In this document: piece after piece, positions 9,824 to 22,511 of the stretch
How positions within the stretch are numbered: the first letter of the stretch is position 1
Layout: each line of letters opens with the position of its first letter
DNA from: Macrothele yani
Lineage: Eukaryota > Arthropoda > Arachnida > Araneae > Macrothelidae
Length of the DNA stretch: 64,000 bases
Reading direction: 5' to 3'
NCBI GenBank assembly: GCA_039090855.1
Contig: CM076996.1
Coordinates: 44,606,469 to 44,670,468, forward strand
Program-made: the position numbers and the translations under genes
The notes under the pieces: model-generated
The model's database searches: none
What the model was told of the DNA's origin: nothing
Seen by the model: the letters and a program-made list of their open reading frames with translations, nothing else

Positions 9824-10871
9824 TCAATCAACTATGTGTTCTCCCAAATTGTTCACGATGGTGTCCCAACGTCTGGATAGGTCTGCAATGCCATTCTTGA
9901 AAAAACGTGCAGGTTTTGCTGCAAAGAAATTATCAAGGGAATTCTGGAGATCAACATCATTGTTGAACGTTCTACCACGGAGTGCATTGGACAGAAATCG
10001 GAACAGGTGATGATCTGAAGGGACGACATCTGGAGAATAGGCCGGATGTGGAAGGTTCTCTCATATCATGTCCAAAATGACCATTTTGGTCATATTTGCA
10101 CTGTGAGGGCGTGCGTTATCATGTTGGAGAAGGACAGCAGAGCACCGATGTGGCTGTTTCTGCTGTTTTTCTCCCTCCACACGGCGGAGTTGCTCACAAT
10201 AGAGTGCAGCTTGGATGGTCCAATTCCTCGGCAGCATTTTCTAGTGAATAATGCCTTCCATGTCCCACCAGACACGCAGCATGATCTTCGCAGGATGAAG
10301 GTCATGTTTTGGACGAGGTGTGGGCGTCTTGTTTGGGCTTAACCATTCCCTCCGATGCATGAAATTCACGTACAGGCACCACTTTTTCATCTCCAGTAAC
10401 AATACGTGACAGAGAAGGTTTGTGTTGCTGAGAACATTCGTGATAACGGGCGAGCAATGAACCGTATATGTCAACACGTTGATTCTTGTTGTCCTCGGTG
10501 AGAGTGTGAGACACCCAAGACCCCAATTTCTGGACCTTTCCCATGCGTTCCAGGTGTCGCACCATGGTGGCTTGATCACAGTTCATCTCAGTGGCTAATT
10601 TGCGTGTGGTTTGACGCGGATTCAAGTGAATGAGATGGTTCAAACGATCCTCATCAAAGTGAGTTGGATGACCTGAGCGTGAAGAGTCGTGGAGTTCAAA
10701 ATTGCCACCTCTGAACCGCTCGAACCATTTGCGGGCTGTCCTCGGAGCAAAAGCATCCTCCCCATACACAGCACAAATTTGTCGAGTAGCCTCGGCGGCT
10801 GTGGATCCCTTGTTAAACTCATAGAGGAGCAGATGTCGAAAATGTTCATTCCTCTGTACTTGACTCTTCAT
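9824..10871 (-). pseudogene. Mariner (M2) transposase, broken
   Basis: The start MKSQVQRNEHFRHLLLYEF at 10871 and the stretch to RIVTGDEK are open. After a frameshift near 10390 the rest is readable: VWWDMEG, QHDNARPHSANM and AYSPDVVPSDHHLF, ending GEHIVD at 9824. This is the mariner D,D34D layout at about 345 residues. One frameshift and at least one stop (near 10060) disable it. Confidence 0.85.
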
Positions 10872-11039
10872 ACTTCCGGACCTGAAAACCATTAGCCACA
10901 ATCACACAACGCAATATGATTCAGATACACGTTATTACTGGCTACATGTTTATGTACAACTGGCCATCTGCACAGTCACTACTGACCTGGGAAACACTCG
11001 TGAAATAAAACGGCATGAATTTATGCATCAACCCAATAT

Positions 11040-11920
11040 TTTACAGCGATAACCCATTAGCCATTGTCATGTTATTTTGTTGGTTTACTAGTGGCGTCAC
11101 TTGTCAGATCCATGTGTGTGTGTGTGTCGGCAGGAGCGTTGCACGAATTCCTTTGTAGCCGGTAGTAAAAAGCATTAAAAATTATTTCCTTCGGTGTTTT
11201 TTTTAGTAATTTTGCAATCAAAGTTGCCGCAGCAAAAATAATAGTCGCCCAGCCTGATTTTGAAGTGTTGCGACGTCTCTGCCTTGTACTTTCTAGACGC
11301 TTTGGTGTTGGTGTGGACATGTCTAGCAAATGTGATCTAGCATTTAATGCGATGGTGCATACTTTTGAAATATGGCCGTTAATTGTAACAAGGATCTGAG
11401 TACATATATTTCTTTATCTGAAACGCAATTTTTTTTTACTCGGACACCGCAATGAAACTGGCACGATGGGGAACACGACCTCATTGGTAATTATGCGTAG
11501 CGGAATACGGACCATTGTTTTCAATTCGTCCTCGGAAACAAATCAATTTATGTCTGCGTAAAACGCAATCTATACATCAAGTTAATTCATTCCTGCTCTG
11601 GAATGCTGAAGAGACACAGAAGAACTGCGAAAGGGAGGAATTTTAAAAAGAACCTGCTATATTTGGAACAGGTCAATTAATTTCATTTGCTCTCTGATGC
11701 CCGCGTAAATACGAAATGAACAACATGCGGTAAAGATCAATAAGAGCGTCAGGAATATCTTTAGGGAATGGGCATTAAACTGCTTTAATGAGCTATGTCT
11801 CGCGTTCTGAGTTTGGAATCTTCTTTTCTTTCTTCGAAGGAGGAGGAGGAGGAGGGGGGTAATGATCGCTGTAAGTCACTCTATGGATTGTAAATAGTGG
11901 GAAGGATCTGATTTGGGGTC
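11040..11920. other. No gene recognised; purine-rich microsatellite
   Basis: Nothing with a recognisable domain is seen. A short (GT)n run lies near 11112 and a GGA run at 11838-11860. Confidence 0.3.
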
Positions 11921-11924
11921 ACTG

Positions 11925-12060
11925 GTTCTAGGAAGGTGAGAGACCCAGCGCGGTGAGACCAGTGCACCAGCATGCCTCATCCGGGATACGAGCTGGGGCT
12001 TGGCCAGGGTGACTAGCCAGAAACTGCCGCCGCATCTAATCAATCAGCTACCGTGGCGGT
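11925..12060 (-). mobile_element. Diverged tRNA-SINE related to S1
   Basis: On the minus strand the head starts near 12058 (CCGCCACGGTAGC). It has a decayed B box and then the GGTCTCTCACCTTCCTAGAA/CCAGTGACCCC body that parallels the S1 body. It is too diverged for precise ends. Confidence 0.5.
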
Positions 12061-12368
12061 CATTTTTTTCGATTTCTGAATAATGGTAGTGCATACAGAT
12101 TTCCAGTTTACTTAGAGTGTGTATAGAACGGCCAAAGTTTCTTCGAATGAATGTTCCTCTGCTATGCCATCGTATACGAGAGTACATTAAAAAGTTTTCG
12201 AAAATGCATTGCTTTACGCTGCTCGACACAGAAAATGCCACACCAGCAACTATTTGTCTGAACGCTATGCAAATTGGTTGATATGTTTCGACAGCACGTT
12301 TATGTAAATGGTTACAGCTGTGAATCAATACGTATAGATGAAGGAGATAAAAGGGCAAAACGGTTTTA

Positions 12369-12539
12369 GCCCAGCTAAGTTTGGTCGTCCTCACCTGGCC
12401 GTGTGGAACACTACATCGGAGTGATCTCGGTGGCGAAAGCACGTGTAAGGAGTGTAAATAATCCGCGTAGCTTAGTTTGGTCGTTCTCACTTGGGCGTGT
12501 GTACCACTGCATCGGAGCGATCTCAGTGGCTAGACGTGT
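12369..12539 (+). repeat. 96-bp satellite, left flank of the LINE (about 1.8 units)
   Basis: One unit runs from about 12369 to 12464 and a second starts GCGTAGCTTAGTTTGG at 12465. The second is cut after CTCAGTGGC by the LINE. The same unit follows the LINE at 23547-23903. The GCGTAGCTCAGTTTGGT segment resembles a tRNA 5' half, but no B box is present. Confidence 0.8.
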
Positions 12540-12734
12540 TGTATCAAGCTCCTGATTTTTGGAAAGTTTTGTGAGTTAATATTGCTAGTATTGGCGTTTA
12601 GAATAACCTGAGTTGTGTGTGAGTGCTATATTCTCCGTTCGTGAGCTTCCTGCACGCTGGTAAGTCCTATCAAGCATTATTTCCTCATTTTTTTCATTCA
12701 TCCCGGTGATTGTTTAGATTCACCTAAATTGCAA

Positions 12735-14563
12735 ATGGCGGCTTCCGGTCCTCAAGGCAGCCGGAGCTCTCAACCGGAAACTCTTCTTATTCCCGATACA
12801 TCACTAATCTTCGCCTCTTCTCCCAAAGTCGAATAACCAAGAGCTTACGTCAATGGGAGAAGTCAGCTATGGCCAGGCCTTTACTGCAGTACAAGAATCT
12901 TCTTCTTCTCCTGTGCCGAAACGTACAGTTTCAGGTGTGACGTTGAAAAGTATGAATGTTATGGATAAGACTCCTTCAGTTTCAGACCAATCTGCGTCTG
13001 TTTCTGGACAGGGTTTTCAGTCCCCTCCATTGGCTCCAAAGAGTTTTGCACAAGCTCTCAACCCCAATGCTGCCCCGTTCTACTTCTAAAATTGATTCCA
13101 CTAAGGCTCAACTCAACGACGGCCCGTGGCTTTTGTTGACATAGCACCTGATTCAGTTGTGGGGAAACAACATGTGTCCTTAAAGAGCAGAACTGTGTTG
13201 TACAAAGCCCTTCTGCAGACGGCGATTCCAAAATATTTAGCTGCACTCGAAAACCTTGTTCCGAGAGAAGCAATTGAAGGTATTACGCGATGCCCTCGAG
13301 GCATCTCTGTCCTATTTTCTGAACAGAAGTATGCCGATATTGCCGTAAAACAGCGTATCATTATTCAATCTCGTGAACTCTTCGCCCCCAGTCTGGTACA
13401 CAGACCAGTGTGGATCACATTTTATCCAGTGCCGTTGGAAGTTCCGATAAGGACCTGCCACTTTTGGTTTCACCGTGGTGCCAAGTTCTTGGATATGTGC
13501 AACGGGTCTCGGATGCTCCCGGAATTCACCTCACAAACAAGTCACCGGTCTTAAACGGCAAGTTCGAGTGGTTTTCCCTACAGAAGAAAAAAGGAAAGCG
13601 TTTCCGGACCAGGGTTCAGTTAAACTTGATAATCATACTTATGTATTTGGAATCTATTCTGAAGAATATTGTAACTACTGCCGCGCTGCTGGCCATCTAT
13701 TGCCACAATGCCCTAATAAACGTTCCTCAGTTGAGAAGCCTCAACCAGCTCAACCAATTTTACAACCCATTAGTCACCTTCCTACTTCTGCCACTACTAC
13801 TGGCAGTGCTACTTCTTCAGCATTGCCCAGAAAGCCGTCTGCTGCTCCAATTGCTGAAAAGATAGTAGTAGATTCATCGCAGGAAGAGTCCATTCAGCCT
13901 CCTGCTAATCCCGTTCCTGTTAATGCCATACATGAACCTCCTATTTCTGTTGACAGTGCTACTCTAGCTCCTCTCACAAGAGACACTGGGGAGATTCAGG
14001 TTCCGATGGAGACAGAGGAGGATGCAAGTGGCCCTACCGCCAAGCGAAGTGGACCGTCTCCAAGGCAGCCGGAGAATAAGCGCTCTCGTATGACTCTTTC
14101 CTCTCAGACTGCTCCTAACGTTGAGACCGCTGTAGATGAGTGTGTTGTTCCTGAAGGGAGCATGGTTTCTGCCACATCTTCACCTTCGAGTACCTCTCAG
14201 CATGAAATGAGCTTAAGTGAGACATCAACACCAGATTCTTTTATGAAACCACTTCTGATTCATCCAAAGTGTCTAACTCGACCTTTACAACTTGACGTTT
14301 TTGGAACTGGGTTTGCTACGGGGAAATATGATAAATGCCAGAGGAAGAGTTCCTTTGCTTCCGAACTTTCCATGAAGTATTCTAGAGATCGAGCTGCAAA
14401 TGCCCAACAATTATTTGTATGTCTGTCCTATCTGAGATCATGTAAGTCGGAATATTCGTTCCTTACAAAGGAGGTTCTTGACCGTTATAAGCTAGGAATT
14501 GAACGCTGTACGGGTATGACGGCGAAGCAGTTGTGCGACTCACGCCATGCCAAACGTCCTTAG
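12735..14563 (+). pseudogene. LINE ORF1 (gag-like, CCHC zinc knuckle), broken
   Basis: The likely start is the ATG at 12735 (MAASGPQGSRSS). A stop follows near 12830 and the frame changes several times (near 12850, 13090 and 13540). The last block, open to 14563, carries the zinc knuckle CNYCRAAGHLLPQC (C-x2-C-x4-H-x4-C, 13670-13711), followed by a Pro/Ser-rich linker and basic runs. LINE ORF1 proteins bind the element RNA. The final stop overlaps the ORF2 ATG by 17 nt, which suggests termination-reinitiation for ORF2 (inference). Confidence 0.75.
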
Positions 14564-17500
14564 CTTTGCTTCTTTCAACTGTCGGGGGTGTTCAAATCCT
14601 TTTTCAAACCCTCTCACTTTTAAAGATCTTTCACCAAATTTACAAGATGTTCTTTTCTTTCAAGAAACTAATTGTTCAAGTTCTACCCTTTTCCACCGCT
14701 GGCGACAGTGGCCGTACAGGTTCATGCACTGCTATTGCTCACACCCGGGATCCGGAGTTGCCATAGCGGTGCATAATAGACTTTCTTCTACTTTTTCAAA
14801 CATTTCCGAGACTGCTCGACGACCAGGAATTTTCCTGGCACTTCGTCTTGTGGTCTCCGGTGTAATTTTTCATTTATACAATTTACATCTACCCTCCACT
14901 AATGCCGAAGCTCGAGTTTTACTCGAGCAACTTCTACAGTGAATGGATCAAATTCTTCCCACAGATGTTATCATCATGGGGGGAGATTTTAATTGTGCAC
15001 TTGACCCAGATCTAGGATTCTTTCCGGGATTTTCGACACCCTATTATTCAGTTACTTACGTCTCTGCTCCATAAGGCTTCTTTAAAGGATGTCTTCCGTA
15101 CTCTCCACACTTCGACACAGGTATTTTCTTGGCGAACAACAGGGGCACGTGTCCCTGCAGCTGCTCCTCTCGACCGTTTATATGTTTCTTCCCATTTCCG
15201 TTCTGCTTTTCGCTCAGCTCACTATGCCCTGTCTACTTCTTCCGATCACGATATGTGTTACATTTCTTTTTCTCTCCCAGACCAATCTCTCCCAAAATTT
15301 TGGCTTTTGTCACTTCCAGTAGATTTACTTTCTGATGAAATTTACTGCTCTGAAATTTCCTATATGTTACAGGATGCAGTTAGTGGTCTGGAGTCTGTTT
15401 CTGATCTCATTACTCATTGGATGACCACCAAATCTAAGGTCATTGCTTTTTCCCGACAATACTCCGCTACAACCCACCTTCAACACTCAATGAATGTTTC
15501 TCATTTACGCAACATCCTTCAATGTCTTTCTCCAGCTTCATCTATCTATCGTACTAACTTAGCGGCCCTACGACATCTACAGGAGAAAGCTGCCCCACAG
15601 GCCTTACGACGCCTGAAGGTTCAACCACTAACTGCTGATATCCAGGACCCGGTCTTGCTTGCTGAGGCCGAGCATTTTCTCCTCTCTTCTGCCAATCTCA
15701 CACATCTTACTCTAGATGATGGTACAGTCACCAATGACCCTGTTCGTCTCTAACAGTTCATTTCCAATTATTTTTATCAACGTTTTAATCCCCCTGTTCC
15801 CACTCTCGATCCCACCTCCCCTTTACTCTCGCACCTTCCTCAAGTTCCGCTGCTTCTCTCTGCCGCTCTTCTTTCCGAGATCTCTCCCGATGAACATTCT
15901 CTCAATTTAGTTAATCAACATTCCGCTCCTGGGCTAGATGGCCTTCCTACTGGTTTCTATCATGCTTTTACTCCTCTCCTTGGGCCTCTCCTAATTGCTT
16001 GCTTCTCTGCTTTTCTTTCTGGGCAACTGCTTCCTCTTACCTTTACTGTTGCTCATATTCAGATTTTACCTAAAAAAGGAGATCTACTCGACCTTAATAA
16101 TTGGCGCTCCATTAGCATACTAAAAACTTACTATAAAATCTATACCAAAATCCTTGCTTTTCGGTTAAATCTGGTTCTCCCTCATGTTATTTCCGGAGAC
16201 CAAGCTTATTCCATTCCTGGTCGTTCTATTCATGATGCCTTCCTTCTAATACAACATCAGGTTCTTCTGGCTGAACGTCGAGCCAAGCCTCTGGCGGTAT
16301 TTTCTTTAGATTAACGCCAGACGTTCGACCGCGTTGCACATTTGTACCTCCTTCAAACTCTCCGATCTTTTGGTTTCCCTGTCCTTTTTTGTTCCGTTAT
16401 TTTTAATTTATATCTTGATTCTTTTGTCCACATTCCCACTGCAGCACTTCTGACCGAGAGCATTCCTTTTAGTGCTGGTATTCGGCAGGAATGCTCTCTT
16501 TCTGGTCAGATGTTTTCAATTGCTTTCGAGCCCTTTTTAAATCTTTTGCGGAACTGCCTTGCTCCTACACCACTTTCCTTAACTCCTGTTGATCGTCATC
16601 ATGCGTACGTGTTGGCGGCGTATGCTGACGATCTTACTGTCTTTATCCAGAATGATACTTCCTTTCATTTACTTTCCTCTGTATGTCCGGGGAGACGCTG
16701 AATACCTTCAAGTGTGCGGGGCTGTGGTGCGGGGCCTGGAGCCCAAGCACGGATCGGCCCTGGGGTGCTGCTTGGTCAAATACCTGTCAGCGTTTCCTTG
16801 GGATCTCGATTAGTCGGTCTTCCATTCTATCTCCTTCCTCTAGTACTAGCCTTCTTGATTCTTTTCTTCAGTCCCTTTCACGATGGCGTCGGGTCAGTTC
16901 TTGCCTATCTGTGCGAGGCCGGGCTCGCGTCGTTTCCACTTTTCATCTTTCTCTGATGGAACACCCAGGCTGTTCCGCGGTCCTTTTTGAATACAGTCAC
17001 CACAGCCATTTCTGATTTTCTCTGGACCGGTCGCCATTGGGTGGCACCGCGGATATTGACCTTACCGGTGTCGTGGGGAGGAATTGCTCTCCCTGACGTT
17101 CACTTGCGTTATAAAGCCACTCGTGTAGGGTCCCTGTTTTGACTACTTTCTACTCTCCGATCTCCTGCCTTATGCACTATCGATGCAATTCTCGCTCCAC
17201 ACAATGAGTATCTCACTTTCGTTCTCCTTTTGAAGATGGATCAGCTGCCCCTTACGCCCTCGCGTCTACCTGTTGCAGTACGTGAGCAGATGCGGGTTTG
17301 GCGTAAACTGCCCCTCACTAGACTCTCACCCAGTTGCGTCCACGACCTCATGGACGAGGCTTTGTTTTACTCTTCCATTATCCATCCGCAATCCGGGGAA
17401 TATTTTGTTTTCCCGGATTGGATTTCATCAGGGATTCTCACAGTGACGCAGTTAGATGGTCCGGATATGCGGCGGCTCCCAACGTCCAGTCTCTCTTCCG

Positions 17501-18238
17501 ATCTCACCAACACACAAGCTAATGTCGACCTTCTCACCCTATTGCATTCTGTTCTCTTCAGTTTGTTCCCCACATTGGTTTCCAGGGTTGGTCTCGTTCA
17601 TCAGTCTTCTGTTCCTCATGCACTTCCGTTTTATTTAGCTACGCCTGACGGTTCTGCTCTTGTCCATAATTTGAAGTCAGGTTCCTTATATCATCATTTG
17701 CTGGTTGATTCTACATTTCCAGTACCAATTATTCCGATCCCTTACAGTCTTGTCACTGTGGTATGGTCGGCTCCTCACAAAACGTTGGGCCTCCCCCCCC
17801 CCCCCGAACGCGAACTGCAGTGGAGGTACCTGTTGGACCGTCTTCCGACCCCGGAACTTCTTGCTCGTTGTGGTCTGCTTCAGTCTCCCGATTGTCCTTT
17901 CTGCTTTACTTTTGGCGACACCTCTCACATTTATAACAGTTGTTTAATTCTTGATCCACTTTTGCAGTTTCTCAATATGTTACTTAACTAAGTTTGCCCT
18001 CTTTCTCATACTCAGTTCGATTTAAACTTTTTAGTACCGTGTGGCCAGTCTCTTCTCCATAAGCCCAACATTTGTTCTTATTTCTTTCTTTTAGCTAAAT
18101 TAGTGATTTATCAGTTCTGGCAGGAGCTCCGAGAAGTATCTGTTCTCCCATCGATAAGGGAAGCTGGTGCTTCCCTTCGTCGCCGTTTTGGAGATTCCCT
18201 AACGACTAGATTAACGCAGGAACTTTCCATTGTTTGAC
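14547..18238 (+). pseudogene. LINE ORF2 (endonuclease, reverse transcriptase), broken
   Basis: Starts MPNVLSFASFNCRGCSNPF, the first strand of an exonuclease-endonuclease-phosphatase fold. It continues with FFQET (metal-binding Glu), GGDFNC (about 14982) and SSDHD (near 15240). The RT domain follows with LPKKGDLLDLNNWRSI (about 16068), a motif A FSLD with an adjacent TAA at 16312-16314, and the active-site motif YADDLTVFI (about 16621-16647). A C-terminal zinc finger CPFCFTFGDTSHIYNSC lies near 17896-17943 and the end is at 18238. Frame changes occur near 15060, 15750 and 16685, with stops at about 14941 and 16312. Length and domain order are complete. Confidence 0.85.
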
Positions 18239-19402
18239 GGTCTGCGGACCGAAGGGTTGTTCAAAACTAGTGGTCTCCTCTGACCCCTTGATTCTCCTTC
18301 CTCCGCGGTTCATGTAGGCTTTTGGTGTGATTTTTTTCTCACTGGCAGGGTTTCTTTTGGTTTGTCCCTTGCACAGCTGCTTCTCCGTCGGTTTTTGCTG
18401 CCTTGAGATGTTTTTGTCTGATACGACGAGTCTGGCTCATCTCCGGGGTTTTTGTCACTGTTTAATGTACTATGAATTTTTGTAAAATGAATGTTTTTCT
18501 AGGTTAAATTGTCTTAAAGGGTTTTTTTTTATCAAATTCGTTGTTATTCAGTTGGTGTTCACTGTGTATTTCATGATTTCAATCCTCATTGTTTTATTGA
18601 TAATTTTGAATTTTGTCTCCCGTCGGCTTGGTGTTCCCGGTCGACAAACATGTCATTTAGAGCTGTATGTCATATTTTTTAGTTATAAGTTTTTCCTTCA
18701 TTGTTTGATGGCTTCATTGAGATTCTGTCATTTAATTTGCAATACAGACCCTTTCCTCTTTTTTGGTCTGCTTTGTCTGCGCTGTACTCTAATTTTGTGT
18801 TGATTCTGTTACGTCCTTGTTCATCGTGTCATTATAAGTTCGTTGTTTGATATCGTGATTCCATGAACGTATCCTTGTTAAGGGTTGCAGTGGAGGCGTT
18901 TCCTCCTCGACAGTTTTGGATTGTCGAGTGGGTGGGGTCTCTTCCGGACGATCAGGATAAATGTTATAAAATGTTTTTTCCCTTTGCACGGTTATATATT
19001 AATAGTGTTTCATGAATGTTGTTTACTTGACTTTTGAGAATATTTTTTACGCATGTAAATTTCAATTTTCACGTGTAGATCATATGCTGCTTGTTATGTT
19101 TATTGCTGTAACTGTTTTCTCATCGTGTCTCCCAGTGAGGCCAAAACTACAGGATATTTCCTGGCATGTTAATGTGTACGTTTCACCGGTCATTCATGCT
19201 GTCTGTTCAGATGATGATACGCGAAAAATGATGAATGCATGTATGTTCAGTTGAGTTACGTTCCAACTGGTGTAAGAGTATTTCACATAAATTGACCTAG
19301 GGACATTGGTCCACATGTTACTTTGACCGAAGTTCTTGTTTCTGTGCAAATCTGTGTTTAAAATTTTTTTACCGTAATTTTCTAGATGAATTTTCCTGTT
19401 AT
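18239..19402 (+). other. LINE 3' region, first part (no gene)
   Basis: Pyrimidine-rich sequence after the ORF2 stop with no domain. It is interpreted as LINE 3' UTR because it lies between ORF2 and the RTE insertion, and the remainder resumes at 22512. Confidence 0.5.
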
Positions 19403-19414
19403 ATATATATGTTT

Positions 19415-22400
19415 GACCGCCAGTAGCGGTATAACTATACCATCGGGATTAGAGGAAATGCTATCCCACACTCACCAACCCGCTTGGCCAGCGTGGTGAG
19501 TTATGGCCAAACCCCTCCAAAATGACTCCACAACTTAAATCTTGGCCCTCAGTCTCCGGCAGCTGGAATGTACCTCGCCAAGGCAGCGGCCAGTGCGACA
19601 TGAAGGCAGAGGGTGCTAAGAATCCCCGGAGGACCGGACTAGGCTGCCATCTGATGCTGACCTTGGCTACGTATAACGGACGCTCCCTATCTTCTGATTC
19701 AAGGCTTCTTGAATTGGAAGAGGAACTACAAAGGATCAAGTGGGACATCGTCGGGATAAGTGAGGTAAGGAGAAAAGGAGAAGATCTCATTGAACTGAAA
19801 AGTGGACATCTCTTCTACTATCGTGGGACAGATACTGGCAGAACTAGTGGTGTTGGATTTATAATAAACAAGAAACTGAAGGATAAAGTTGTAGAAGTTG
19901 AAAGTTCCTCTGACAGAGCTGCACGACTTGTTATCCAACTCTCAAAAAGATACCAGGCTCAGATTATTCAAACTTATGCACTCACCACAAGTCATGCTGA
20001 AGAAGAAATTGAAGAATTTTATGAGGAAATTCGTGATCTAAATAATAAAGGTAAGCAGCACTTGAAGATAATTATGGGAGATTTCAATGCAAAAATAGGG
20101 CAACGGCAACAGAATGAAACTTCAGTAGGTAAATTCGGTCACGGCAACAGAAACCAGCGTGGAAATACTCTCGTAGAGTTTGCAGAGGCAGAAGGGTTTT
20201 TCATCTTGAACTCCTTTTTCAAGAAAAAGCCACACAGGAAACGGACATGGAGACATCCAAATGGGACGACAAGTGAAATTGATTTTATTATGTGTAACAA
20301 AAAATTCGTCATAGAAGACTGCAGTGTGCTAAACAAGTTCAACACAGGCAGTGACCATAGATTGGTGAGATGTAAGATGCACCTCAACACTAAACTCGAA
20401 CGTAGCAAGCTCATAAGACAAACAAAATGTATTGACATAACCAACCTTAAAAAACACCATAATACCTTCAAATTGGAACTGAAGAACAGATTCTCTGCTT
20501 TAGAAGGCCTAACATTGGAAGAACTGGATATTTCTGAAGTTAACAGAAAAGTAACCAAAGCTCTTATGGAAACAGCAACAAAATTAGCTGGGTCTAAGAA
20601 CAAATTGTATGTGAACAAATTATCAGGAAAAACCAAAATGTTGATGCAAAAAAGAAGAGAGATGAGGACAACTAAAGAAGATGTGACTTCCAAAGTGGAA
20701 TATATAGAGCTATGCAAGACAGTACGTAAAAGTATCACTGAAGACGTAAGGAAATTCAACTGTGAACTAGTAAGGAAAGCAATTGAAAACAACCAAAGCC
20801 TAAAGATAGCAAAGGGACATCTCAGTAAGGGAAGAAAACAGATTATGGCACTGAGAAAAGAAGATGGTTCTGTAACAAGAAATAGAGGCGAAATTTTGAC
20901 AAGAGTGAAAGATTTCTACTCCAAATTATATGAAAGGGATGATACATGTACTCCAGACATCATGAAAGGTACCAGTACCAGAGTTCTTCCAGTCCTTCCA
21001 GCAGAAGTTTCACATGAAATCAAGAACATGAAGCGGGGGAAAGCTCCAGGAGTAGATGGAATTACTGTAGACATCATACAAGAAGCAAGTGGAGAAATCG
21101 AAACAGTACTCGCCCAAATTTTCACTCGATGCCTTAATGAAGGGAAAATTCCTGAGGATTGGAACAACGCTACAATGATCTTGCTACATAAAAAAGGTGA
21201 CATTGAGGATCTCAGGAACTACAGACCTATCAGCTTCCTATCAGTGGTTTATAAAATCTTCACTAAAGTTCTTTCACACCGCTTGAAATTGACACTGGAC
21301 ATGGCTCAACCGAGAGAACAAGCTGGATTCAGGAGTGGCTACAGCACAATAGATCATATCCACGTACTGAGAGAACTAATTGAAAGAGCGAGGGAATATG
21401 AACTTCCATTGTGCATGGCTTTTATCGAGTATGAAAAAGCCTTTGATTCGGTGAAACCATCAGCAGTTGCAATGGCTCTGAAATCCTGCGGTATTGAAGA
21501 TGCATACATTAATATTATTAATAACATCTATGAAAATGCAAGTGCAAAGATTCGGCTGTTTGAAAATACAACACACATAAAAATTGGAAAAGGAGTGAGA
21601 CAAGGTGACACCATATATCCGAAGCTCTTTAATGCCACATTGGAAAATGTCTTTCAATCACTGAACTGGGAAAACAAAGGGATAAAGATTAATGGAGATT
21701 ATCTAACCCACCTTCGTTTTGCTGATGACATAGTCATTTTTGCAACTACCCCATCAGAGCTACAGAGTATGATCCAGGAACTTGCTGACAAGAGTAAAGA
21801 AGTGGGATTAAAAATGAACTTTCAGAAGACAAAAGTGATGTGCAATGCTTTTACAAGAAATGAAGATTTATCGATTGATGGAGAAAAGCTGGAGATAACA
21901 GACACATACGTTTATCTTGGACAGCAGATATCAAGTGAGGGTCACATTGGTGAAGAAATTAATCGGCGTACAAAACTTGCCTGGAGAGCTTTTGGAAGAA
22001 ACAGCATAATTTTCAAGAGCAATATGCCATTATGTCTTAAAAGAAAAGTGTTTGATCAATGCATCCTTCCAGTGCTTACGTATGGTGCAGAGACGTGGAC
22101 CTTAGCTAAAAGAGACATACAAAGGCTGCAGACAACTCAAAGTAGCATGGAGAGGTGCATGCTTGGTGTAACCAGGAGAGATAAGAAGAGGAACACGTGG
22201 ATCCGAAAAATGACAAGAGTGGAAGACATCATGATCAGAGTTAAATCCCTGAAATGACAATGGGCTGGAGATACTGCCAGAAGAACAGACCATCGATGGA
22301 CAGCCGAAATTTTAGATTGGATTCCAAGGGACAGGAAAAGACCCAGAAGAAGACCACATGGAAGATGGGTGGATGAAATTCGAAAGTATGCGGGAGTGAC

Positions 22401-22499
22401 ATGGAGGAGACTGGCACAAGACATACCGTTGTGGAGGAAACTTGGGGAGACCTTCGTCCGGCAGTGGATTGATAATGGTTGACAATGATGATGATGATG
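19415..22499 (+). mobile_element. RTE-type non-LTR retrotransposon, copy 1
   Basis: A 12-bp target duplication ATATATATGTTT lies at 19403-19414 and 22500-22511. The element has a short 5' UTR (missing about 100 bp found in copy 2), one long ORF, and a 3' end of (GAT)n repeats, which is typical of RTE/BovB-like elements. No poly(A) is present. It is inserted in the LINE 3' region. It is the best preserved retroelement in the window. Confidence 0.9.
19522..22482 (+). pseudogene. RTE endonuclease-reverse transcriptase, one premature stop
   Basis: The frame from 19522 is open for 911 codons and would be 986 residues if the TGA at 22255-22257 were read through. That TGA replaces the Trp codon seen in copies 3 and 4 (KSLKWQWAG). 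The N-terminal apurinic-type endonuclease shows LATYNGRSL, ISEVR, MGDFNAKIG and GSDHRLV. The RT shows MKRGKAPGVDGI, LRNYRPISFLSV, EQAGFRSGYSTIDHI, EYEKAFDSV, KGVRQGDTI and the active site LRFADDIVIF (about 21711-21740). The C-terminal region has the RTE-type RTDHRW, RRRPHGRWVDEIRKYAG and WRKLGETF. It copies its RNA into DNA at a nicked target. One point change inactivates it. Confidence 0.92.
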
Positions 22500-22511
22500 A
22501 TATATATGTTT

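Larger units (their letters stand above)
8457..11036 (-). mobile_element. Mariner element, family M2 (with nested M1)
   Basis: The left end TTGGTTGATCTATAAGTTCA (8457) and right end (reverse complement TTGGGTTGATGCATAAATTC, ending 11036) are inverted repeats flanked by TA at 8455-8456 and 11037-11038. A complete mariner of another family sits at 8509-9798 inside the left part. Net length without it is about 1.3 kb. Confidence 0.85.

Noticed and set aside
11072..11329. 85-codon minus-strand protein with KRLESTRQRRRNTS
   Set aside because: No domain, low-complexity Thr-His run from a GT repeat, no conserved second copy.
12044..12490. 148-codon minus-strand frame over the satellite
   Set aside because: It overlaps the 96-bp repeat and repeats a short peptide for that reason; no known domain.
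20139..20792. Long minus-strand frames opposite the RTE ORF (also at 28391-29143 and 31512-32183)
   Set aside because: They are antisense shadows that recur in each RTE copy because the sense frame is conserved.
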